Of a DNA stretch of 64,000 nucleotides, positions 34,011 through 42,211 are shown piece by piece. Source of the DNA: Actinomycetota bacterium (GTDB lineage: Bacteria; Actinomycetota; Acidimicrobiia; IMCC26256; VFJJ01); NCBI GenBank assembly GCA_009886115.1, contig VFJJ01000051.1:105715-169714 (forward strand). The letters are read 5' to 3'. Below the pieces are notes generated by a model, which saw only the letters and a program-made list of their open reading frames with translations, was not told the origin of the DNA and made no database searches. The position numbers were made by a program, and so were the translations under genes. Within the stretch, counting starts at the first letter, position 1. Every line of letters starts with the position of its first letter.

Positions 34011-34490
34011 TCAGCGCTCGATCGGCCCGGCCGGAGCCAGCGCTGCCACCCGATGCAACGGCCGGTCGGGCACGGGGGCGCCGTCGAGACCGTAGGTGGC
34101 AAGAAGATGCAGGTAGTCGCGTTGATACAGGAGCTTCACGTCGATGCCGTAGAGCTCGCGGACCCTGCGGACCTTGCGGTTCTTCTTGGTGACCAGGTTC
34201 TGGTTCAAGGTCGTGATCTCGACGTACAGATCGTGCAACGGCAGGTAGAAGTCGGGCGTGAACGCCTGGGTGGCGTGACCGAAGCAGTCGAGCTCGAGGT
34301 CGAAGGTTCTCGGCTCGTACTCCCAGGCCACGCCGTAGAAATCGAGCAGGGCCGCGAACTGTCGCTCGGAGGCGTGAGCGAACCGGACGCCACGGTACGA
34401 GGTGAGCTCGGCATCACCGGCGCCCTCGCTGGCGACCACCGCAAGAAGCGGAGGCTGCGGAGACCGCACAGGCTGCGGATCGCAGCTCAC
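34011..34490 (-). CDS. hypothetical protein with PD-(D/E)XK-like domain
   Basis: HASERQFAALLDFYGVAWEYEPRTFDLELDCFGHATQAFTPDFYLPLHDLYVEITTLNQNLVTKKNRKVRRVRELYGIDVKLLYQRDY. Confidence 0.7.
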   Translation of the reverse strand: MSCDPQPVRSPQPPLLAVVASEGAGDAELTSYRGVRFAHASERQFAALLDFYGVAWEYEPRTFDLELDCFGHATQAFTPDFYLPLHDLYVEITTLNQNLVTKKNRKVRRVRELYGIDVKLLYQRDYLHLLATYGLDGAPVPDRPLHRVAALAPAGPIER

Positions 34491-34500
34491 CGGCGCCCGC

Positions 34501-35022
34501 TCACGAACCCGCCGCCCGGGGTGCGCGACCCGAGGTGCGCTGGCCCCGGGGGACCACGTAGTCGGAGACGACCGGGGCCTCGGCCGCGACCGGTGCGAAC
34601 TCGACGATCGAGGCGTCGAGCTCCTGCTTGACGCTGCCGAGCGGCACGATGTTGAGCACGCCCTGGCCCTGGCGGACGAGATCGATGAGCTCCTCGCCCG
34701 TGCGGGCCAGCACCGATCTCGTTCCGTTGATCACGAGGTTGGCGCTGGCGACGTCGGAACCCAGGTTGTCGCGCAGGTAGTCGATGACCTTGCGGACGCT
34801 CTGCAGCGACAGGCCACCGTCGAGGAGGCTCTTGATGACCTTGAGCTCGACCAGGTCGGTGTAGGAGTACAGCCGCTGGGTTCCGCTGCCGTGGGCCTGG
34901 GCCAGCGACGGGCACACCAGCTCGGTGCGTGTCCAGTGGTCGAGCTGGCGGTAGGTGATCCCCACGATCTTGCACACCTGGGGACCGCGAAAGCCCTCGG
35001 TGACGTCGGGGCCGATGGTCAT
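34501..35022 (-). CDS. MerR family transcriptional regulator
   Basis: FRGPQVCKIVGITYRQLDHWTRTELVCPSLAQAHGSGTQRLYSYTDLVELKVIKSLLDGGLSLQSVRKV. Confidence 0.9.
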   Translation of the reverse strand: MTIGPDVTEGFRGPQVCKIVGITYRQLDHWTRTELVCPSLAQAHGSGTQRLYSYTDLVELKVIKSLLDGGLSLQSVRKVIDYLRDNLGSDVASANLVINGTRSVLARTGEELIDLVRQGQGVLNIVPLGSVKQELDASIVEFAPVAAEAPVVSDYVVPRGQRTSGRAPRAAGS

Positions 35023-35284
35023 GGTTGGCGCTCCCTGAGACGCCGGGGAGCCCGCGCCCCCCTCGGGACGGCACTCGCTGCCGGCAGCGGCTCACACCGC
35101 CGTAGTTACGTTCGTGTGAGGAACATACGCTGGCAACCGGCGCCGGTCAACGTTTGTTTCTGGCACATCCCTGCCCTCCGGGACAAGGCGCTGCTCTTGT
35201 GCCGCCTCCAAGTGCCTTTGGCACGTCGGCGACGAATTCGGGACCTCGCTGCGCTCGGCGAAGGGCACGGTCAAAAGCTCAAGC

Positions 35285-35773
35285 TCAGGTGGCGAAGTCC
35301 TCGGGGCGAACCTGGTCGAGGAACTCGCGGAACTCCGCGACCTGCTCCTCTTCGTCGTCCTTGTCGAAGATCACCCCGGCCTCTTCGAGCACGGCATCCT
35401 CGGCGAAGATCGGCACCTGCTCGTCGAAGCGCACAGCCAAGGCGATGGCGTCGGAGGGTCGCGACGACACCCGGTGCACGGTGCCGCTGGCATCGAGCAT
35501 CTCGAGCTCGGCGTAGAACGTGCCCTCGCGCAGCTCAGTGATGACGACCTTCTGCATCGAGATCCCCAACCCATCGAGCACGTTCTTGAACAGATCGTGC
35601 GTCATCGGCCGCGGGGTGTCCATCTCGTTCAGCGCGAAGACGATCGCCGTCGCCTCGGGATTGCCGATGAAGATCGGGAGGTGACGGCCACCATCGCCGT
35701 CCTCTCGGAGGAGGACCATCGGCTGGTTCGTGGGGACCTCGACTCGTACTCCGACGAGCGTCAACCTGATCAC
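35285..35773 (-). CDS. bifunctional nuclease family protein (DUF151)
   Basis: VGVRVEVPTNQPMVLLRE...LPIFIGNPEATAIVFALNEMDTPRPMTHDLFKNVLDGLG; SSRPSDAIALAVRFDEQVPIFAEDAVLEEAGV. Confidence 0.93.
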   Translation of the reverse strand: MIRLTLVGVRVEVPTNQPMVLLREDGDGGRHLPIFIGNPEATAIVFALNEMDTPRPMTHDLFKNVLDGLGISMQKVVITELREGTFYAELEMLDASGTVHRVSSRPSDAIALAVRFDEQVPIFAEDAVLEEAGVIFDKDDEEEQVAEFREFLDQVRPEDFAT

Positions 35774-36453
35774 GGCGCAACCCCCGGCTTCGACACTCCC
35801 ACCCTAGCACCGAGCTCCTCGGGGCGGGCCGCGAGATCGGAAGCGGGATCGGCGACATGGTCACGGCCACGAAGCCCGAGGGGCGCTTGGGGGAGCAGCG
35901 TCGCGACGTGCGCTCGTGGATCACTGCGAAGGGAGCGGATGTCGCAGGCGAGGACGTGATCGAGGGTCTGGTACAGACCCTGGTAGCCGAGCCCGTAGCC
36001 GAGGAGGAACTCGTCGCCGATCTCGTGGCCCACATATCGCAGCTCGATCGGTAGGAGTCGTCGCCGCCGTCGGTCGAAGAGCAGGCACAGCTCGATCTGG
36101 TGCGGGTCCCGGAGCCGGAGCTGGCGGACGAGGAAGTCGGCGGTGAGCCCGGTGTCGGCGATCACGTCGACCAGCACCACCGTCCGTCCCTCGATCACGA
36201 GGTCGAGATCCTTGAGCAGCCGGACCCGGCCCGAGTCGGGAGCGAAACGTGAGATTGCCAGGAAGTCGACCTCGACCGGAACCGTCATCGCCCGGAGCAG
36301 GTCGGCCATGAGCATCAGCGCTCCGTCGAGCACGCCGACGAGCACGACACCGTCGGGATGGTCACGACCGATCTCTGCGGCGAGCCGGGCCACGGTGCTC
36401 TGGAGCTCAGCGGCGCTGAGCAACGACGGGGCCGGGACGGCGCTCACGGTCAC
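35770..36453 (-). CDS. hpt: hypoxanthine phosphoribosyltransferase family protein
   Basis: VVLVGVLDGALMLMADLLRAMTVPVEVDFLAISRF; PRPP loop VVLVDVIADTGLTADFL. Confidence 0.85.
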   Translation of the reverse strand: MTVSAVPAPSLLSAAELQSTVARLAAEIGRDHPDGVVLVGVLDGALMLMADLLRAMTVPVEVDFLAISRFAPDSGRVRLLKDLDLVIEGRTVVLVDVIADTGLTADFLVRQLRLRDPHQIELCLLFDRRRRRLLPIELRYVGHEIGDEFLLGYGLGYQGLYQTLDHVLACDIRSLRSDPRAHVATLLPQAPLGLRGRDHVADPASDLAARPEELGARVGVSKPGVAP

Positions 36454-37415
36454 TCGTCGAACGCGCCCTGCAGCGCGGCTCGAAGCATCGCCGTGCGCAA
36501 GGCCCGGCCGAGGCGAGCAAGCTCGGCCACGGTCTCCTGGGCCTGCCGGCGAGCCCTGGGGTTGCGCTGCTTGAGGAGCGGCATGACCACCGTTTCGTAG
36601 AGCGCGGCCTCCCGCTCTGCGAAGTGCTTGTACATCTTGAGGTGCCGCGCTTCGATGCCGTGCCGGGCGAAGGACCGGGCCAGGTGGGCCACCGTGAGGG
36701 CGTCCTCGTCGAACAGGCCCGCCGCGTCGTCGTCGAGCGCGCGGGGAAGCAGCCCGTGCGATTCGAGGTCGAGGATGTCGGCCTCCTTCAGGCCGCTGCG
36801 CCGGGCCAGCTCGCTTCGCGTGAAGTGCGCCGCCCGATCGTCGCCGGGGATGGCCTCGCGGTCTTCGGGCTCGACCGTCAACCCGTCGACGTCGGGGGTC
36901 GTGGGCTGCGTGCCCGCGCGCCCGACCTCGGGCGCCGTCAGCACACCAGCGACACCGGCACGACTCGCGGCGCTGGTGGGAGCATCCCGCTCGATCGAAT
37001 CACCGACCGGTTGCCCGAGGGGCTGCACGACCGCCTCGACCTGCGAAGCGGGGATGCGTGCGCCGTCGGCACGCGCAGGGAGCATCGGGAGGCTCTGGAG
37101 CACCGCTCCGAGCGGCTCGCTCCATGACGGCTCACCCTCGTGATCGTCGTCGAGCTTCTCGCGGATCACCTTGAGGGGGAGGTAGTGGTCCTTCTGTTGC
37201 TGGAGGATCCACCGGAGACGTTCGACATCGGCGTCGTAGAACTTCCGGTAACCGCTCGGCGTGCGCTCGGGGGCCACGAGCCCCTGGCTCTCGAGGAACC
37301 GGATCTTCGAGATGGTGACCTCGGGAAACTCCTCACGCAGGAGGGCAAGGACCTCGCCGATCGACAGGTGCGGCTGCTCCGACACGGCTGCTCCCCCCGG
37401 GCCCTGCTCGCTCAC
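36450..37415 (-). CDS. ftsR: MerR family regulator, FtsR-like
   Basis: LSIGEVLALLREEFPEVTISKIRFLESQGLVAPERTPSGYRKFYDADVERLRWILQQQKDHYLPLKVIREKL; location directly after the FHA/garA gene. Confidence 0.85.
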   Translation of the reverse strand: MSEQGPGGAAVSEQPHLSIGEVLALLREEFPEVTISKIRFLESQGLVAPERTPSGYRKFYDADVERLRWILQQQKDHYLPLKVIREKLDDDHEGEPSWSEPLGAVLQSLPMLPARADGARIPASQVEAVVQPLGQPVGDSIERDAPTSAASRAGVAGVLTAPEVGRAGTQPTTPDVDGLTVEPEDREAIPGDDRAAHFTRSELARRSGLKEADILDLESHGLLPRALDDDAAGLFDEDALTVAHLARSFARHGIEARHLKMYKHFAEREAALYETVVMPLLKQRNPRARRQAQETVAELARLGRALRTAMLRAALQGAFDE

Positions 37416-37891
37416 GGCGCATCCTCAGGGTTGATCGACAAGAACACGAGGCGGAAGCGACCGATCTGGATCTCGTCGCCGCTGTGGATCACGGCCTCGT
37501 CGACGCGCTCGCGGTTGACGTAGGTGCCGTTCAGCGAACCGACGTCGTGGACGACGTACACGTCGCCCGGCGTGTGCGTGATCTCGACATGGCGGCGCGA
37601 CACCGTGATGTCGTCGAGGAAGATCTCCGACTTGGGATGACGCCCCGCCTTGGTGACGAGCTGGTCGAGGACGTACGTGCTGCCGGCGTTCGGGCCGTGC
37701 CGCACGACGAGCATCCCCAGACCGTGCTGGAGCTCGTCGATGTTGATGCTGAGGTCTTCGCCGATCTCACCCTCGCCGGGATGGAACGTGATGGTCGAGT
37801 CCTCGCGCAGCTGGTGCTCGAGCGCGCTCCCGCATGCCGAGCAGAAGTGCGCATCGCCAGGATTCCGATGACCGCACTGGTGACAGAACAC
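37412..37891 (-). CDS. garA: GarA/OdhI-like FHA domain protein with N-terminal zinc ribbon
   Basis: FCHQCGHRNPGDAHFCSACGSAL zinc ribbon; EDSTITF; FHA LVTKAGRHPKSEIFLDDITVSRRHVEITHTPGDVYVVHDVGSLNGTYVN. GTG start at 37891 inferred. Confidence 0.88.
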   Translation of the reverse strand: MFCHQCGHRNPGDAHFCSACGSALEHQLREDSTITFHPGEGEIGEDLSINIDELQHGLGMLVVRHGPNAGSTYVLDQLVTKAGRHPKSEIFLDDITVSRRHVEITHTPGDVYVVHDVGSLNGTYVNRERVDEAVIHSGDEIQIGRFRLVFLSINPEDAP

Positions 37892-37986
37892 GACGATGAG
37901 GGTACTACCGGGCCCGGACCGTTTCGGATGACCCTGCCGCTCTGACGTCGCAGCGTCGCTCCGGTGTGTCTCGGACAGATCGACCG

Positions 37987-38364
37987 TCACTCCAGGAGAG
38001 CCTGATACGCCGATGCGTCGAGGAGTGCCGTCGTCTCGGCGGTGTCGGCGATGGCGAGCTCGAAGATCCATCCGGCGCCGTACGGATCGGTGTTCACCAG
38101 CTCGGGCGTGTCGGCCAGCGCGTGGTTGGCGGCGCAGACGACACCGGCCAGCGGGGCGTAGATGGCCGACACCGACTTGGTCGACTCGATCTCGGCGACG
38201 ACGTCTCCCGAGGCGAACGTCACGCCGATCTCAGGGAGCTGCACGAAGACCACGTCTCCCAACGCGTCCTGGGCGTGATCGGTGATCCCGACCCGGGCCG
38301 AGGCGCCGGCGACCCGCACCCATTCGTGCTCGGCGGTGTAGGCGAGGTCGTCGGGGAAGCGCAT
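37987..38364 (-). CDS. gcvH: glycine cleavage system H protein
   Basis: YTAEHEWVRV, lipoyl motif VVAEIESTKSVSAIYAPLAG, PYGAGWIFEL. Confidence 0.95.
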   Translation of the reverse strand: MRFPDDLAYTAEHEWVRVAGASARVGITDHAQDALGDVVFVQLPEIGVTFASGDVVAEIESTKSVSAIYAPLAGVVCAANHALADTPELVNTDPYGAGWIFELAIADTAETTALLDASAYQALLE

Positions 38365-38409
38365 CGGATCCTCCGTGTCGGCTGGTGAACCATGCTGCCA
38401 CGGCCACGC

Positions 38410-39123
38410 TCACGCCGACGAGCGCGCCGCCCGCTCTGCCCGAGCCGCCCGTCCGTCACGCAGCGCCGTGCGGGCCAGCGGCACGTACACCCACAGCGCG
38501 TACCAGCTGAAGGCCAGCCCGGGCCCGACGCAGGCCCAGCCGAGCAGGCGCAGGAGGTCGTGCAGCCAGCCGGGATCGACACCGGCACCCACCACGAAGA
38601 ACGGGAAGGCGAACATGTTCAAGAACGTGCCGGTCTTGCCCACCCACTGCACGTCGATGCGAGCCGCGCCCAGGGCCGCCAGGGTCAGCACCACCAGCGA
38701 GATGAGCACCTCTCGCACGAGCACGAGCCAGGCGACCCATCCCGGAACCGAGCCGTCGATGAGCACGGCGATCATGGCCACGCCGAGCATGATGCGGTCG
38801 GTGGTGGGGTCGAGCACCTTGCCGAGGGTGCTCGTCTGGCCGAACCGGCGGGCGATGTACCCGTCGACCCAATCGGTTGCGCCGAGCACGGCGAGCAGCA
38901 GCCCGGCGCCGACCCGGTCGTCGCGCTCGAACAGCAGCCAGAGGAACCACGGCACACAGCCCAGCCGAACCAGTGTCACCAGATTCGGCACCGTGAACAC
39001 GCCGGCCCATCCCTCGCGCACGACCTCGACCGGGATCGGCGGGTCGGACGGCGCGGAGAGGTCTCTTCGGTCGGCGGGGGTCGGGTCTTCCATGTGGTTG
39101 ACTCCACGGTATCGACGCCCCAA
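38410..39123 (-). CDS. CDP-alcohol phosphatidyltransferase (PgsA family)
   Basis: Signature DWVDGYIARRFGQTSTLGKVLDPTTDRIM (DG-x2-AR-x8-G-x3-D-x3-D). Confidence 0.92.
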   Translation of the reverse strand: MGRRYRGVNHMEDPTPADRRDLSAPSDPPIPVEVVREGWAGVFTVPNLVTLVRLGCVPWFLWLLFERDDRVGAGLLLAVLGATDWVDGYIARRFGQTSTLGKVLDPTTDRIMLGVAMIAVLIDGSVPGWVAWLVLVREVLISLVVLTLAALGAARIDVQWVGKTGTFLNMFAFPFFVVGAGVDPGWLHDLLRLLGWACVGPGLAFSWYALWVYVPLARTALRDGRAARAERAARSSA

Positions 39124-39242
39124 GCGCGGAGCACGGAGCGTGTGACCGCGTCCGGTTGCGGTGGGTGCGTCTCAGCGAGCAAGCTCACCCCTCGTCAGGT
39201 GCCGGTCGGCTCGTATCCGACCCGGGGGGACACAGGGGTGAC

Positions 39243-42080
39243 GTGGACGAGTTCTTGAATCTGGCCATCTCGGGAGCGATGACCGGCACCATCTACTCGC
39301 TGTTTGCCAGCGGTCTCACGCTCTCGTACTCGGCCACCGGGATCTTCAACTTCGCCTACGGGGCCGTGGCATATGTTGCAGCGCTGTTGTACTTCGAGCT
39401 CAACACCGGTCGAGGCTGGCCGATCCTGCCCGCTGCGCTGATCTGTCTCGTCGTGTTGCCCATCGTCCTCGGGCTCGGGCTGAACCTGGCGATCTTCCGG
39501 CCCCTCGCCAAAGCCACGCCCGAGGCCAAGACCATGGCGACCATCGGCCTCCTGGTCGCGCTGCCTGCACTGGCCAAGTGGATCGTCGACCTCCTCCGGA
39601 ACTCCCTCGACGTCCGACTCGCCGACTATCGGCAGGTCTTCAACCCGGTCGGGATCGGTCCCCAGCCGAAGAACAACTGGAACAAGTTCGACATCGTCTT
39701 CGACTCCGACAAGCTGATCGTGCTGATCTGCTCCGTGGTCGTGGCCAGCGCGCTCTGGTTTCTCATGCGCAAGACCACCCTCGGCCTCCAGATGCGCGCC
39801 GTCGTCGATCGGTCGGAGCTCGCTGAGCTGCGCGGCGTCGACGAGGGCCGTACGTCCTACACGGCGTGGATCGTCGGGATGTTCCTCGCGTGCCTCGCCG
39901 GAGTGATCGGCGCACCCCTGCTCCCCAACCTCGATTCCGACCTGTTCACGCTGTTCATCTTCATCGCGGCCGCCGCCACGGTGCTCGGCGGCTTGCGCTC
40001 GATCCCCTTGGCTTTCGCCGGCGGCATGATGTTGGGCATTCTCCAGAACCTGGTGCGGGGAAACATCGGCGGGCTCTTCGATTTCGCCGAGGACATCAAC
40101 GGTTTCGGGAACTCGGTGCCGTTCGTAGTCCTCCTCGCCGGTCTCATCGTCCTCGGCCGTGACCGGAGCCGCCGCGGTGGCACGGCGGCTGACGCTGTGC
40201 CACCGGCCAGCTTCACCGCAGACCTCACTCAGGCACGACGCATGGCGCCGTGGGTGCTGTGGATCACGTTCTTCCTGGTCTATCTCGTGTTCCTGGCTGA
40301 CAACTTCTACCTCGGCCTCATGGCACGCGGCCTCGCGCTGGGCCTCGTCTTCCTCTCATTCACGATCGTCACGGGCATGGGCGGGATGGTCAGCCTGGCC
40401 CAGACGGCATTCGTGACGGCCTCGGGCCTCACCGTTGGCCTGCTGACGCAGCAGTACGGCTGGCCCATGCTCCCGGCCCTCGTCGTAGCCGTCGCGGTGT
40501 GCGTCACATTGGGGCTCGTCGTCGCTGTCCCGGCCTTGCGTCTCGGAGGTCTCCCGCTGGCGCTCGCCACCTTGGCGCTGGCCTTCGCCTGCGACAGCGT
40601 CCTGTTCCAGTGGGACTGGTTCCGGAACGCGGCGCGTGGCTGGACGGTCGAACGGCCCGACCTCGGCTTCGTCGACCTCGATTCGAACAAGAACCTCGCG
40701 CTCGCGCTGTTGATCGTCGTCGGCCTGACCACATTGATGATCAGGAACCTCCAACGATCGGCGTCGGGCCGCCAGGTCGTGGCCGTGCGGACCTCGGAGC
40801 CGGCATCGTCGACATCAGGGATCTCCGTTGTGCGCTCGAAGCTCAAGCTCTTCGCGCTCTCAGCCGCCGTCGCCGCGCTGGGCGGATTCTTCCTCGCCGT
40901 GTTCAACGAGAGCATCAACAACACGTCGAACCCGACCCCGGTCGGGCTGTTCTGGCTGGCCAGCGTGGTCCTCTTCGGTGTGCGTCGTCCCGGAGGTGCG
41001 GTCATCGCCGGCATCGTCGCCGTGCTCAGCCCCCATCTGTTCTTGAACGGCTTCCACATCGGAAGCTCGGGATGGGACGGGACGGAGTCGATCCACATCC
41101 CCAACATCCTGTTCGGCATCGGGGCCATCCAACTGGCCCGCAATCCCGACGGGATCCTGGCCCTCACTGCCAAGCAGAACCAGGTCAAGCGCATGAAGCG
41201 CCGAGCGAAGAAGGCGGCGGCTGGCGCTGGGACGGTCTCGCCGGAACCCCGGGCAACTTCTCATCTCGACGAGATCGTCGCCCTCGAGGAGGCCGCTGAC
41301 GCGGCCACCGCCGCCTTGCATGCTCGAGCAATGGTGGAACGAGGCGTCGTTGCCTCGGGACACTCCATCACCTCGCTCGACTCCCCCGACGCCGCGCTCG
41401 TCCTCCGTGACGTGCACTCGGGGTACGGGCCCGTGCGCGTCCTGCACGGCATCAACTTGGCCCTCGAACGGGGAACGATCACCGCGATCGTGGGGGCCAA
41501 TGGGGCTGGCAAGTCGACGTTGTGTCTCACGGCCGCCGGGCAGGTGCCGGTCACGTCGGGTTCGATCACGCTCAAGGGCGTCGACATCACCGCCGACCGG
41601 GGATTCCGTCGGGCCCGAGCCGGGCTCGTGTTGGGACCCGAATCCCGGGGAATCTTCCCAGGTCTTTCTGTGCAGGAGAATCTGCAGCTTTGGTTGTCCA
41701 CTGCTGCCGAACGCGACCGGGCCTACGACCGCTTCCCCGTCCTGGGTGAGCGCCGCAACCTCCAGGCCGGATCGCTCTCTGGCGGCGAGCAACAGATGCT
41801 CACGCTCGCGCCGCTGTTGGTTCGGCCCCCCGAGGTCCTCATCGTCGACGAGCCGTCGCTCGGCCTGGCCCCGCTGATCATTGCCCAGATCCTCGAGCTG
41901 TTCCGTGAGTTGCGCAGCAACGGGGTCGCCATCCTCCTCGTCGAAGAGAAGGCGCGGGACATCCTGTCAGTCGCCGACACCGTGGCCTTCCTCGAGCTGG
42001 GCCACATTACGTGGATCGGGCCACGGAGCGATGTCGACGAAGACCGGCTGGCCGAGGCCTACCTCGGCGCCGGGGTCTGA
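39243..42080 (+). CDS. fused branched-chain amino acid ABC transporter: LivH permease + LivM permease + LivF ATPase
   Basis: LivH-like GTIYSLFASGLTLSYSATGIFNFAYGAVAY; LivM-like GMGGMVSLAQTAFVTASGLTVGLL; LivF ATPase VGANGAGKST, LSGGEQQMLTLAPLLVRPPEVLIVDEPSLGLAP. GTG start at 39243 inferred. Confidence 0.9.
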   Translation: MDEFLNLAISGAMTGTIYSLFASGLTLSYSATGIFNFAYGAVAYVAALLYFELNTGRGWPILPAALICLVVLPIVLGLGLNLAIFRPLAKATPEAKTMATIGLLVALPALAKWIVDLLRNSLDVRLADYRQVFNPVGIGPQPKNNWNKFDIVFDSDKLIVLICSVVVASALWFLMRKTTLGLQMRAVVDRSELAELRGVDEGRTSYTAWIVGMFLACLAGVIGAPLLPNLDSDLFTLFIFIAAAATVLGGLRSIPLAFAGGMMLGILQNLVRGNIGGLFDFAEDINGFGNSVPFVVLLAGLIVLGRDRSRRGGTAADAVPPASFTADLTQARRMAPWVLWITFFLVYLVFLADNFYLGLMARGLALGLVFLSFTIVTGMGGMVSLAQTAFVTASGLTVGLLTQQYGWPMLPALVVAVAVCVTLGLVVAVPALRLGGLPLALATLALAFACDSVLFQWDWFRNAARGWTVERPDLGFVDLDSNKNLALALLIVVGLTTLMIRNLQRSASGRQVVAVRTSEPASSTSGISVVRSKLKLFALSAAVAALGGFFLAVFNESINNTSNPTPVGLFWLASVVLFGVRRPGGAVIAGIVAVLSPHLFLNGFHIGSSGWDGTESIHIPNILFGIGAIQLARNPDGILALTAKQNQVKRMKRRAKKAAAGAGTVSPEPRATSHLDEIVALEEAADAATAALHARAMVERGVVASGHSITSLDSPDAALVLRDVHSGYGPVRVLHGINLALERGTITAIVGANGAGKSTLCLTAAGQVPVTSGSITLKGVDITADRGFRRARAGLVLGPESRGIFPGLSVQENLQLWLSTAAERDRAYDRFPVLGERRNLQAGSLSGGEQQMLTLAPLLVRPPEVLIVDEPSLGLAPLIIAQILELFRELRSNGVAILLVEEKARDILSVADTVAFLELGHITWIGPRSDVDEDRLAEAYLGAGV

Positions 42081-42211
42081 AAGCGAGGCACCAGGGGCCG
42101 AGCACGGTGGGGCATGACCACGCTCACCGACATGAATCTGTAACAATGACACCTCCGCCAGCTCGGCGGCAGGTACGAACACCGGGAGACCCGGTGAAAC
42201 AAGGGGGAACA

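Noticed and set aside
35092-35274. 60-aa reverse ORF (MTVPFAERSEVPNSSPTCQRHLEAAQ...)
   Set aside because: Short, no RBS or domain evidence, and lies over the structured intergenic region.
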